A stretch of DNA of 64,000 nt from DASXKD01 sp963734725 (GTDB lineage: Bacteria; Actinomycetota; Actinomycetes; Streptosporangiales; Streptosporangiaceae). The notes beneath the pieces were generated by a model. The model saw only the letters and a program-made list of their open reading frames with translations, searched no databases and was not told the origin of the DNA. The position numbers and the translations under genes were made by a program. Positions 15,928 to 25,408 of this stretch are shown here, in pieces; positions within the stretch are counted from its first letter, which is position 1, and every line of letters starts with the position of its first letter. The stretch covers positions 1-64,000 of the forward strand of contig CAVTIX010000023.1 of assembly GCA_963734725.1 (NCBI GenBank), given 5' to 3'.

Positions 15928-17526
15928 CTACTCCCACTCGATGGTGCCCGGCGGCTTGCTGGTCACGTCGAGCACCACCCGGTTGATCTCGGGGACCTCG
16001 TTGGTGATCCGGGTCGCGATCGTGCTGAGCACCGCGTCCGGCAGCCGCGCCCAGTCGGCCGTCATGGCATCCTCGCTGGTCACCGGGCGGAGCACCGCCG
16101 GGTGCCCGTAGCTGCGTCCGTCGCCCTGAACCCCTACCGAGTACACGTCAGCGAGCAGCACCACCGGGCATTGCCAGATCACGTCGTCCAGCCCGGCCGC
16201 CGACAACTCCTCGCGGACGATGGCGTCCGCGGCGCGCAGGATCCGCAGCCGCTGCGGCGTGACCTCGCCCACGATCCGGATGGCGAGGCCCGGCCCGGGG
16301 AACGGCTGCCGCGACACGATCGCGGGCGGCAGGCCGAGCTGCGACCCGACCTTGCGCACCTCGTCCTTGAACAGGTCGCGCAACGGCTCGATCAGGCGGA
16401 AACCGAGGTCTGCGGGGAGACCGCCCACGTTGTGGTGAGACTTGATGCTGGCCGTGCCGCTCCCGCCCCCGGACTCGACCACGTCCGGGTAGAGGGTCCC
16501 CTGGACCAGGAACTCTACCGTCTGGCCGTGCGCGCCCGCCCGCGCGGTGATCCGCGCGGTGGCCCGCTCGAACGCGCGGATGAACTCGCGGCCGATGATC
16601 TTGCGCTTCTCTTCCGGGTCGGCCACCCCCGCCAGGGCGCCGAGGAACGCGCTCGCGGCGTCCTCGATGTGCAGGTCCACTCCGGTCGCCGCGACGAAGT
16701 CCTTCTCCACCTGCTCGGCCTCGCCCTGGCGCAGCAGCCCGTGGTCCACGAACACGCAGGTGAGCCTGCTGCCGATGGCGCGCTGCACCAGCGCCGCGGC
16801 GACCGCGGAATCGACCCCGCCGGACAGCCCGCAGATGGCCCGGCCGTCGCCGACCTGCTCGGCGATCAGCGCGACCTGCTCGGTGATGATGCCGCGCATG
16901 GTCCAGTCCTGGCGGCAGCCGGCAGCCACCAGGAACCGCCGCAGCACCTCCAGGCCGGACGGCGTATGCGCCACCTCCGGGTGGAACTGCACCCCGTACA
17001 GCCCGCGCCGCGGGTCCTCTACCGCGGCCACCGGCGAGGCCGCCGTGCGCGCCGTGACCGCGAACCCGGGCGGCGCGAGGGTGCAGGTGTCCCCGTGCGA
17101 CATCCACACCTGCTGGGGGGAGGGCAGCCCGGCGAGCAGCGTCCCGCCTGCGGCCGCCTCCGCAGCGCCGGGCGCTGGCAGCAAGTCGAGCGCGGCGCCG
17201 CCGTACTCGCCCACGCCGGTGCGGGCCACCGTGCCGCCGAGTTCGGCCACCATGAGCTGGAACCCGTAGCAGATGCCCAGGACCGGGACACCGGCGCCGA
17301 ACAAGCCGGCCGGCGCGGGCGGGGCGCCGTCGGCGTACACCGAGGCGGGGCCGCCGGACAAGATGACCGCCTTCGGGTTGCGGGCCAGGATCTGCGCCGC
17401 AGGCATCCTGGCCGGCACGATCTCGGAGTGCACCTGGCATTCCCTGACCCGCCGAGCGATCAGTTGCGCGTACTGGGCGCCGAAGTCAACGACCACGACC
17501 GTGTCGTGCTCGCCCGCAGGATGCAC
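15928..17526 (-). CDS. guaA: GMP synthase (glutamine-hydrolysing)
   Basis: A 532-residue enzyme converting XMP to GMP. The N-terminal class I glutamine amidotransferase domain has the nucleophile in 'GVPVLGICYGFQLM' and the His/Glu pair in 'GVQFHPEVAHT'. The ATP pyrophosphatase domain has the P-loop 'CGLSGGVDSAVAA', and the C-terminal dimerisation domain ends 'TSKPPGTIEWE'. I choose GTG 17526, with GGAAGG about seven bases upstream. The frame remains open to 17604, but that stretch is a low-complexity repeat also found elsewhere in the window (17556-17583). The order GuaA then CsoR-like gene on the minus strand is probably incidental. Confidence 0.93.
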   Translation of the reverse strand: MHPAGEHDTVVVVDFGAQYAQLIARRVRECQVHSEIVPARMPAAQILARNPKAVILSGGPASVYADGAPPAPAGLFGAGVPVLGICYGFQLMVAELGGTVARTGVGEYGGAALDLLPAPGAAEAAAGGTLLAGLPSPQQVWMSHGDTCTLAPPGFAVTARTAASPVAAVEDPRRGLYGVQFHPEVAHTPSGLEVLRRFLVAAGCRQDWTMRGIITEQVALIAEQVGDGRAICGLSGGVDSAVAAALVQRAIGSRLTCVFVDHGLLRQGEAEQVEKDFVAATGVDLHIEDAASAFLGALAGVADPEEKRKIIGREFIRAFERATARITARAGAHGQTVEFLVQGTLYPDVVESGGGSGTASIKSHHNVGGLPADLGFRLIEPLRDLFKDEVRKVGSQLGLPPAIVSRQPFPGPGLAIRIVGEVTPQRLRILRAADAIVREELSAAGLDDVIWQCPVVLLADVYSVGVQGDGRSYGHPAVLRPVTSEDAMTADWARLPDAVLSTIATRITNEVPEINRVVLDVTSKPPGTIEWE

Positions 17527-17555
17527 AATGCCGCCTTCCGCAAGGGCGAGCCACG

Positions 17556-17613
17556 CCCCGCCCGCCTCCCCATCCCCCTTCACACGCCCTGCCACGCGTC
17601 CCATCCCCTTCGC
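17556..17613 (-). repeat. 28-bp purine-rich repeat upstream of guaA
   Basis: On the minus strand, GTGAAGGGGGATGGGG continues as AGGCGGGCGGGG (plus-strand 17556-17583), preceded by a shorter related block GCGAAGGGGATGGG (17600-17613). Near-identical 28-mers occur at 19282-19309 and 23345-23372. Confidence 0.75.
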
Positions 17614-17668
17614 TGGCCGGGGCGCATGGCCAGGACACGGCTAGTTTAGGGCGCGCGGCGGCTCGCCA

Positions 17669-17695
17669 GTTGCGCCGCGAACGGCGTGGCGCAAC
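17669..17695 (-). terminator. Hairpin downstream of the CNNM gene
   Basis: GTTGCGCC (17669-17676) pairs with GGCGCAAC (17688-17695) around an 11-base spacer, about 80 bases past the stop of the upstream minus-strand gene and before guaA. Likely terminator; no T-run. Confidence 0.45.
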
Positions 17696-17775
17696 AAGGG
17701 CATGCCGCGTAGCTCATTCCGCCTGCTGCGCGACGGCATAAATCTACGGGACGCACCCTGACCGGATTCTTTGCG

Positions 17776-19113
17776 TCACGCAGGCGGCGCAGGCCCGATC
17801 TCCTCGGCGGCACCGGCCCCGGGGTCGGCGCCCGCGTCCGGCAGCGCCGGGCCGACCCTGACCCGCGCGATACGGCGGGCGTCCATCTCGGTCACGGTCA
17901 GCCGGTGCCCGTTGACCTCGACGGCGTCCCCCACCACCGGCAACTGGCCGAGCGTCGCGAGCACGTAACCGGCCACGGTCTCGTACGGCCCTTCGGGCAG
18001 GCCAACCCCGGTCTGCTCGGCGAACTCGTCCAGGTTCAGCAGGCCGTCTACCTCGACCTGCCCGCCGACCAGCTTGCGTGCGGTCCCCTCTTGGTCGTAC
18101 TCGTCCCTGATGTCCCCGATCAGCTCTTCCACCAGGTCTTCCAGCGTCACGATGCCCGCGGTGCCGCCGTACTCGTCCACCACGATCGCCAGGTGGGCAT
18201 GGTTGCGGCGCATCTCCGAGAGCGCGGGCAGCACCCGCTTGCTGATCGGCAGCCGCTCCACCGGCCGTGCCACCTCACCGACCATCAGCGCCTTGCCCGC
18301 CAGGCCGACGTCCAGCAGGTCACGAAGGTGCACAAAGCCGATCACGTCGTCGTAGGACTCCTGGTACACCGGGAACCGGGAGTGCGACGCCTTCGACAGC
18401 GTCGCGGCGGCCTCGGCCAGCGGGGTGTCGGCGGCGATGAACTCCACCTCGGTCCGTGGCAGCAGGACCTCGCGCAGCTGGCGCTTGCCCGCGTCGAACA
18501 CATCGGCCACGATTTGCCGCTCGTCCGCCGGCAGCGCCTGGGATCCGACGACAAGGTCTTGCAGTTCCTCCGTGGTCATCACCTCGCGGCCGGCCTTCGG
18601 GTCGCCGCCGAGCAGCCGCACCACCACGTTGGTGGACACAGAAAGCAGCCAGACCAGCGGCCTGGCCAGCACGGAGATCCGGTCAATCAGCGGCGCCGCG
18701 ATCAGCGCCACTGATTCGGGCCGCTGCAGCGCCAGCCGCTTCGGCGCGAGCTCCTGTAGCACCAGGCTGAGGAAGGAGATGGCCACCGTGACCGTGGCGA
18801 ACGAGAGCACCGATGCCCAGGCGGCACTGACCCCCTCACTGACCAGCGCGGACCGCATGGCGGCAGCCAGCGTGGCCGCGCCGAACGCGCCGGAGACCAG
18901 CGTGGCCACGGTCACGCCGATCTGCACCGCGGACAGGAAGCGGTTCGGGTCCTGGGCGAGCTTCGCCGCGCGCTGGCCCCGTTTGCCCCGCTGTGCCAGT
19001 TGCCGGACCTGGCCCTCGCGCAGCGAGACCAGGGCCATCTCCGCGCCGGAGAAGAACCCGCCGATGAGCAAAATGACCAGAACGATGATGACGTCCCCGA
19101 CGACCTCGTTCAC
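17776..19113 (-). CDS. CNNM/CorC (HlyC)-family membrane protein with CBS pair
   Basis: A 445-residue protein. Residues 1 to about 180 form the DUF21/CNNM transmembrane domain ('VIIVLVILLIGGFFSGAEMALVSL'). A CBS pair follows ('LLPRTEVEFIAADTPLAEAA', 'VVDEYGGTAGIVTLEDLVEE'), then a C-terminal CorC_HlyC transporter-associated domain ('GLPEGPYETVAGYVLATLGQ'). Members mediate Mg2+ or other divalent cation/sodium exchange; older annotations call them haemolysins. A Pro/Ala-rich tail of about 20 residues is dispensable-looking. It diverges from galT. Confidence 0.9.
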   Translation of the reverse strand: MNEVVGDVIIVLVILLIGGFFSGAEMALVSLREGQVRQLAQRGKRGQRAAKLAQDPNRFLSAVQIGVTVATLVSGAFGAATLAAAMRSALVSEGVSAAWASVLSFATVTVAISFLSLVLQELAPKRLALQRPESVALIAAPLIDRISVLARPLVWLLSVSTNVVVRLLGGDPKAGREVMTTEELQDLVVGSQALPADERQIVADVFDAGKRQLREVLLPRTEVEFIAADTPLAEAAATLSKASHSRFPVYQESYDDVIGFVHLRDLLDVGLAGKALMVGEVARPVERLPISKRVLPALSEMRRNHAHLAIVVDEYGGTAGIVTLEDLVEELIGDIRDEYDQEGTARKLVGGQVEVDGLLNLDEFAEQTGVGLPEGPYETVAGYVLATLGQLPVVGDAVEVNGHRLTVTEMDARRIARVRVGPALPDAGADPGAGAAEEIGPAPPA

Positions 19114-19432
19114 GGCCTATTCCCGACCTCCGAAGTTCACCCTGACCGGCGCTTGGGTGAGCATCCCCTGGACCGCTGCCCGGCCGGGGCCTGGCGAAAT
19201 CGCCGCCCGCACCGCGTGCGCCCCTGGCGTGAGCACAGTTTAAGCAGTACAGCCGGCGAAGGGGGGTGGGATGAGGAGGCAGCGAAGGGGGACGGGGAGA
19301 CGGGCGGGGTGTCCGGCCGGGAGGGCCCGGCGTGCCGCACCGATGACATGGCGCGGTCAGTCCGGGCGCCCGGGCACGCATGTCGCGCCGGGCAGGCCTG
19401 ATCGCGCGCCATGACCAGCGTCCGGCTAGCGT
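19114..19432. other. Divergent intergenic region carrying purine-rich repeats
   Basis: No gene is supported here. It is the shared upstream region of the CNNM gene and galT. It contains a purine-rich block: a partial unit GCGAAGGGGGGTGGG near 19258-19272 and a full 28-bp unit at 19282-19309, which is also present upstream of guaA and inside the M20 gene. No ribosome site precedes ATG 19433, so galT may be translated from a leaderless or near-leaderless mRNA. Confidence 0.6.
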
Positions 19433-20629
19433 ATGTATCCCGTGGGAGCAGACCTGTTCTGGAAGGACAGCGCCCGACTGGCGGATGGGCGCGAAATCAT
19501 CTACTACGACGAGTCACCCGGGCTCGGCCGGGCCAAAGCGCCGGACCTGCGCCCACTCGGCTTCCGGCCGGACGGGCCCGGTTCGACGGACGGGACCGAC
19601 GGCCCTGGCGAGGGGCCGTCCCCCTCTGGTCTCCGCTGGGACGCGCTGGCCGGGGAATGGGTGATCATCGCCGCCCAGCGCCAGGACCGCACGTTCCTGC
19701 CGCCGCCCGAGGAGTGCCCGCTCGACCCCTCCAGGGACGGGCGGCTGACCGAGATCCCGGCCGATGACTACGACGTGGTGGTCTTCGAGAACAGGTTCCC
19801 GTCGCTGCGCGGCGCGGGCGACCCCGCGGCCGCGGCAGGGCGACTTCCGGCTAGGCCACTGCCGGATGGCCCGCTGGAAACCGCGGGCGTGCCCGGACGG
19901 CCCGCCACCGGGCGGTGCGAGGTGGTCTGCTTCACCTCCGACCACGACGCCTCGTTCGCGAGCCTGTCCCCGCGCCGGGTCCGCACCGTGCTGGAGGCGT
20001 GGGCGGACCGGACCACGGTGCTGCAGGACATGCCGGGGATCAAGCAGGTGTACTGCTTCGAGAACCGGGGCGAGGAGATCGGGGTCACGCTCAGCCATCC
20101 GCACGGCCAGATCTACGGCTACCCATTCATCACCCCGCGCACCGAGCGGATGCTCGGCCAGGCCAGGGCGCACGCCGCAGCGGGCCGGGCGAACCTCTTC
20201 GACGAGATTCTCGCCGGGGAACTGGTCGCGGGGACCAGGATCGTCAGCCGCAACGAGCACTGGATCGCCTTCGTGCCCGCCGCCGCCCGGTGGCCCTACG
20301 AGGTGCTGCTCTTCCCGGCACGGCGCGTGGCCAGCCTCCCGGAACTCACCGAGGATGCCCGCGAGGCGTTCTGCCCCCTCTATCTCGACGTGCTGCGGCG
20401 CCTTGACGCGCTGTTCGGCGTGCCGCTGCCGTATATCGCGGCGTGGCACCAGGCGCCGGGCGGTGAACCGGTCGCGCGCCGGGAGTTCGCGCTGCACCTG
20501 CAGGTGCTCTCGATCCGGCGGGCGCCGGGGAAGCTGAAGTACCTCGCGGGCAGCGAATCGGGCATGGGAGTCTGGATCAACGACGTGCTGCCAGAGGATG
20601 CTGCGCGCAGGCTGCGGGAGGCGGGATGA
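19433..20629 (+). CDS. galT: Galactose-1-phosphate uridylyltransferase
   Basis: A 398-residue HIT-superfamily enzyme of the Leloir pathway that exchanges UMP between UDP-glucose and galactose-1-phosphate. The active-site motif is 'LSHPHGQIYGYPF' (HPHGQ, nucleophilic His). N-terminal 'WVIIAAQRQDRTF' and 'FENRFPSL' are family motifs. Segments around residues 45-65 and 125-145 are Gly/Pro/Ala-rich inserts. ATG 19433 has no visible Shine-Dalgarno; GTG 19442 is an alternative. The stop overlaps the galE start (ATGA). Confidence 0.92.
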   Translation: MYPVGADLFWKDSARLADGREIIYYDESPGLGRAKAPDLRPLGFRPDGPGSTDGTDGPGEGPSPSGLRWDALAGEWVIIAAQRQDRTFLPPPEECPLDPSRDGRLTEIPADDYDVVVFENRFPSLRGAGDPAAAAGRLPARPLPDGPLETAGVPGRPATGRCEVVCFTSDHDASFASLSPRRVRTVLEAWADRTTVLQDMPGIKQVYCFENRGEEIGVTLSHPHGQIYGYPFITPRTERMLGQARAHAAAGRANLFDEILAGELVAGTRIVSRNEHWIAFVPAAARWPYEVLLFPARRVASLPELTEDAREAFCPLYLDVLRRLDALFGVPLPYIAAWHQAPGGEPVARREFALHLQVLSIRRAPGKLKYLAGSESGMGVWINDVLPEDAARRLREAG

Positions 20630-21705
20630 AACTGCTGGTGACCGGCGGTGCTGGCTACATCGGCAGCGTGGTCGCTGCGATGGCGCTGCGCGAGGGGCAC
20701 CAGGTGACCGTCCTCGACGACCTGTCCACGGGGCACGCCGACGCGGCGCCGGCTGGCGCGGCCTTTGCCGAGGGCCCGGTCCATGACCAGGCCCGGGTTC
20801 AGGCTCTGCTCGCCGGCGGCGTCGATGCGGTGCTGCATTTCGCCGCGAAGTCGCTGGTCGCCGAGTCGGTGGCCAAGCCGGCCTTGTACTGGGAGAACAA
20901 CCTCGGCGGGACGCTCGCGCTGCTGGAAGCGATGCGGGTGACCGGGGTCGGCAGGATCGTGTTCTCCTCCACCGCGGCGGTCTACGGGGAGCCCGAGCGC
21001 ACGCCTATCGACGAGACCGCTCCGACACGGCCCGCCAACCCGTACGGGGCGTCCAAGCTGGCCGTGGACACCGCGCTGGCCGAGCACGCCAGGATGCACC
21101 GGATCGGCGCGGTGAGCCTGCGCTACTTCAACGTGGCGGGCGCCCAGGCCGGCCCGGGCGGGCAATGGCTGGGCGAGCGCCACCACCCGGAGACCCACCT
21201 CATCCCGAGCATCCTGGCGGTGGCCCTGGGCGCGCGCGGCAATGGCGCTGACGGCGGCAACGGCGGGGCGGACGGCGCCCCCGCCGTGCGGCTGTTCGGC
21301 GACGACTATCCAACCCCGGACGGCACCTGCGTCCGCGACTACATCCACGTCACCGACCTGGCCCGGGCGCACATGCTCGCCCTGGCGGCGTGCGTTCCCG
21401 GCGAGCACCGGATCTACAACCTCGGCAGCGGCGCCGGGTTCTCCAACCTCGAAGTGCTCGGCGCCTGCCGTGAGGTGACCGGGCGGGACATTCCGTCCCA
21501 GTTCGCCCCCCGGCGCCCCGGCGACCCGGCGGTGCTGGTGGCCTCCTCCGACCGCATCCACGCCGACCTCGGCTGGCGCACCGAACGGGGCCTGGCCGCG
21601 ATGGTCGCGGACGCCTGGCAGTTCACCCTGGAGCGGGCCGCCCTCGGCCGCCCCGCCGGCAGCGGGGCGGCCGAAGGCCAGCCCGCCCGGCACGGCGAGC
21701 GGTGA
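20626..21705 (+). CDS. galE: UDP-glucose 4-epimerase
   Basis: A 359-residue extended SDR enzyme interconverting UDP-galactose and UDP-glucose. The NAD site is 'VTGGAGYIGS' at residues 5-14; the catalytic Tyr/Lys pair is in 'NPYGASKLAVD' with Ser in 'IVFSSTAAVYGEP'. A Gly/Ala-rich insert ('GNGADGGNGGADGAP') near residue 205 lengthens it relative to typical GalE (about 330). It is translationally coupled to galT. The next gene galK is separated by repeat copy B. Confidence 0.93.
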   Translation: MKLLVTGGAGYIGSVVAAMALREGHQVTVLDDLSTGHADAAPAGAAFAEGPVHDQARVQALLAGGVDAVLHFAAKSLVAESVAKPALYWENNLGGTLALLEAMRVTGVGRIVFSSTAAVYGEPERTPIDETAPTRPANPYGASKLAVDTALAEHARMHRIGAVSLRYFNVAGAQAGPGGQWLGERHHPETHLIPSILAVALGARGNGADGGNGGADGAPAVRLFGDDYPTPDGTCVRDYIHVTDLARAHMLALAACVPGEHRIYNLGSGAGFSNLEVLGACREVTGRDIPSQFAPRRPGDPAVLVASSDRIHADLGWRTERGLAAMVADAWQFTLERAALGRPAGSGAAEGQPARHGER

Positions 21706-21716
21706 GGCGCCCTCTG

Positions 21717-21949
21717 TCAGCCTCGGGTCGCGCCACGCCGCAGCCGCCGGGCCGAACGCCGCATAGTGCTAGCCAGCGCGCCTCCGGCACGACGCAGCCC
21801 CAGGCGGCGCCGTGCTGGCCAGCGCGCCTCCGGCACGACGTGCGTCCCGGCGGCGAGGACCGCCTCCCGCACGGCAATCTGGCGCGCCCCCGGCACGACC
21901 ATGCGCGCTGCTGTCCTGCGCGCCTCCGGCGCGACGTCCCGCGAGGGAG
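21717..21949 (+). repeat. Dispersed intergenic leader repeat, copy B (galK leader)
   Basis: Same family as the elements at 12824-13077, 51109-51312 and 52576-52810, here reading along the plus strand toward galK. It contains the CACGCCGCAGCCGCCGGGC block, at least three copies of GCGCGCCTCCGGCACGAC-like modules (21777-21840 and later, spaced about 50 bases), and ends in CCCGCGAGGGAG, which is the ribosome site of galK. It lacks the long GGGGGTCC hairpin present in the other copies. Confidence 0.75.
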
Positions 21950-21952
21950 TCA

Positions 21953-23107
<1,155 letters not shown>

Positions 23108-23149
23108 CATTCTGGGGCCGGATACTGGGACACTCGCGAGGAGCATGAG

Positions 23150-24370
23150 ATGGCAGTTTCCGAGGACGCGGCGGCAATCGCGGGCGAACTCGCCCACCTG
23201 CGGCGCGCCATCCACGCCGAGCCCGAGATCGGGCTGCACCTGCCGCTGACCCAGGAGAAGATCGTCGCCGCGCTGGACGGCCTGCCGCTGGAGATCACCC
23301 TCGGCTCGGCGCTGAGTTCAGTCACCGCGGTGCTGCGCGGCGGAGTGAAGGGGAATGGGGAGGGGGGCGGGGGCCCGGTTGTCTTGCTGCGGGCCGACAT
23401 GGATGCGCTGCCGGTCACCGAGCGGACCGGGCTGGACTTCGCGTCCCGGATCGGCGGCGCCATGCACGCCTGTGGGCATGACCTGCATTCGGCCATGCTC
23501 GTCGGGGCGGCCCGGCTGCTGTCTGAGCGCCAGGCGGACCTGCCGGGCAGCGTGGTGTTCATGTTCCAGCCGGGCGAGGAGGGGCACGGCGGCGCCAGGT
23601 TCATGATCGAGGAGGGGGTGCTGGACGCGGCCGGCGAGCGGGCCGCCGCCGCCTACGCGCTGCACGTAGCGTCGGCCGAACTGCGCGCCGGGGTGTTCAG
23701 CACCCGGGAGGGGCCGATGATGGCCGCGGCAGAGGCGCTGGGCATCACCGTGCACGGCCGCGGCGGCCACGGCGCCCGGCCGCAGAACGCCGCCGACCCC
23801 ATCCCGGCGGCCTGCGAGATCGTGACGGCGCTGCAGGTGCTGGTGACCCGCGCCTTCGACATCTTCGACCCGGTGGTCATCACCGTGGGCAGCTTCCACG
23901 CGGGCACCACGAACAACGTCATACCGGACGAGGCCCGGCTGCAGGTGACCATCCGGTCCTTCTCCCCCGCCTCCCGCGCGCTGGTCCGGGAGGCGGTCGT
24001 CCGCCTGGTCCACGACATCGCCGCGGCGCACGGACTGACCGCCACCGCGGAGTTCGAGGGCGCCTATCCGGTCACCGTCAACGATCAGCGGGAGGCGCGG
24101 TTCGCCGCGGAGCTGGTGGCGGACCTGCTCGGCGAGGACCGATTCCTCCCCCAGCCCAACCCGATGCCCGGGGCGGAGGACTTCTCGTACGTCCTTGACC
24201 AGGTTCCCGGCGCGTTCATCATGCTGGGCGCGTGCCCGCCGCTGGTGGACCCCGACACGGCGCCGTTCAACCACTCGGCTTTCGCCGTGTTCGACGACAC
24301 GGTCCTGGCCGACGGCGCGGCGTTGTTTGCCGAGTTGGCCGTGCGCAGACTGGCCTTGCCCGCACGCTGA
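23150..24370 (+). CDS. M20D-family amidohydrolase/peptidase
   Basis: A 406-residue metallo-hydrolase of the IAA-amino acid/hippurate hydrolase (M20D) group. Metal ligands are in 'LLRADMDALPV', 'MHACGHDLHSAM' and 'FQPGEEGHGGA'; the dimerisation domain carries 'GRGGHGARPQNAADPI' and the last ligand is in 'MPGAEDFSY'. The substrate is unknown, an N-acyl amino acid being typical. Residues around 64-73 (VKGNGEGGGG) look like an insertion between the beta-strand 'TAVLRGG' and 'PVVLLRADM', and they are encoded by the 28-bp repeat at 23345-23372. ATG 23150 follows CGAGGAG by six bases. It converges on mdh. Confidence 0.88.
   Translation: MAVSEDAAAIAGELAHLRRAIHAEPEIGLHLPLTQEKIVAALDGLPLEITLGSALSSVTAVLRGGVKGNGEGGGGPVVLLRADMDALPVTERTGLDFASRIGGAMHACGHDLHSAMLVGAARLLSERQADLPGSVVFMFQPGEEGHGGARFMIEEGVLDAAGERAAAAYALHVASAELRAGVFSTREGPMMAAAEALGITVHGRGGHGARPQNAADPIPAACEIVTALQVLVTRAFDIFDPVVITVGSFHAGTTNNVIPDEARLQVTIRSFSPASRALVREAVVRLVHDIAAAHGLTATAEFEGAYPVTVNDQREARFAAELVADLLGEDRFLPQPNPMPGAEDFSYVLDQVPGAFIMLGACPPLVDPDTAPFNHSAFAVFDDTVLADGAALFAELAVRRLALPAR
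23345..23372 (+). repeat. 28-bp purine-rich repeat inside the M20 gene
   Basis: GTGAAGGGGAATGGGG followed by AGGGGGGCGGGG; near-identical to units at 19282-19309 and 17556-17583 (minus). Here it is in the coding frame and adds about nine Gly-rich residues. Confidence 0.75.
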
Positions 24371-24399
24371 CCAGGTACGGGATCGGGGTTGCCGGGCAG

Positions 24400-25356
24400 T
24401 CAGAGGCTGGCGACCGAGGCCTGCTTCTCCCGGACGGCCTCTGCCGCCTCCCGCAGTGCGGCGAGCTCCGGCTCGGTCAGGTCGCGGGCCACGACCTTGC
24501 GGACCCCGATCGCGCCAAGCTCGGCCTCGACGCCCAAGTAGACGCCGGAGATGCCGTACTGGCCGTCCACCCACGCGCACACCGGCATGACCGCGCCGGC
24601 GTCCTCCGCCACGGCCCGGGCCATCCTGGCCGCGGCCGCCGAGGGCGCGTAGTACGCGGATCCGGTCTTGAGCAGCGCGACGATCTCCGCGCCGCCCTGC
24701 CGGGTCCGGTCCACTAGCGCCTCGATGTCGGCGGCGGGCAACCGGTCGGCCAGCGGCGCGCCGTCCACCGTGCACGCCGACGGCACCGGGACCATGGTGT
24801 CGCCGTGCGAGCCGAGGGTGAGCGTCCGCACCGAGGAGACCGGCACGCCGAGTCGCTCGGCGACGAAGTAGCTGAACCTGGCCGTGTCCAGCATGCCCGC
24901 CTGGCCAATCACCCGGTGCGCGGGGAAGCCGGAGACCTTGGCCGCGAGCGCGGTCATCTCGTCCAGCGGGTTCGAGACCACGATGAGCACCGCCTCGGGC
25001 GCGTGCTTCACCACGTTCTCCACGACGCCGCGGACGATCTTGGCGTTGACCTCGATCAGGTCCATCCTGCTCATGCCAGGCTTGCGCGGCAGCCCTGCGG
25101 TGACGATGACGATGTCCGAACCCGCGATCGCCTCATAACCCTCACCGGCCAGGCCGGTGGTCTGCCCGGTGACCTTGGTCTCGAAGCCTTCGACCGGGCG
25201 CGACTGGCTCATGTCCAGCGCGAGCCCTTCCGGCTTCCCTTCGATGATGTCGGTTAGCACGACCTCGTCGAAGATGTCGTACTCGGCCAGTCGCTGTGCC
25301 GTGGTCGAGCCGTAGAACCCGGCGCCAATCACGGCCACCTTCCCCTTGCGGGCCAT
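24400..25356 (-). CDS. mdh: Malate dehydrogenase
   Basis: A 318-residue enzyme of the LDH-like malate dehydrogenase type, oxidising malate to oxaloacetate with NAD. The NAD fold is 'VAVIGAGFYGSTTAQ'; substrate-binding and catalytic residues lie in 'VTAGLPRKPGMSRMDL', 'VSNPLDEMTALAAKVSG' and 'LGSHGDTMVPV' (catalytic His). AGGAGA precedes ATG 25356. It is the promoter-distal member of a minus-strand block with icd and the DUF3017 gene, a combination usual in actinomycetes. Confidence 0.93.
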   Translation of the reverse strand: MARKGKVAVIGAGFYGSTTAQRLAEYDIFDEVVLTDIIEGKPEGLALDMSQSRPVEGFETKVTGQTTGLAGEGYEAIAGSDIVIVTAGLPRKPGMSRMDLIEVNAKIVRGVVENVVKHAPEAVLIVVSNPLDEMTALAAKVSGFPAHRVIGQAGMLDTARFSYFVAERLGVPVSSVRTLTLGSHGDTMVPVPSACTVDGAPLADRLPAADIEALVDRTRQGGAEIVALLKTGSAYYAPSAAAARMARAVAEDAGAVMPVCAWVDGQYGISGVYLGVEAELGAIGVRKVVARDLTEPELAALREAAEAVREKQASVASL

Positions 25357-25408
25357 CTTTCCGGTCTCCTTCTGCGTGCTCAGGCGCCGTGCCCGGAGCG
25401 AACCTCGG

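Noticed and set aside
17527..17604. 26-residue N-terminal extension of GuaA
   Set aside because: It covers the 28-bp repeat, lacks homology, and a good ribosome site precedes GTG 17526.
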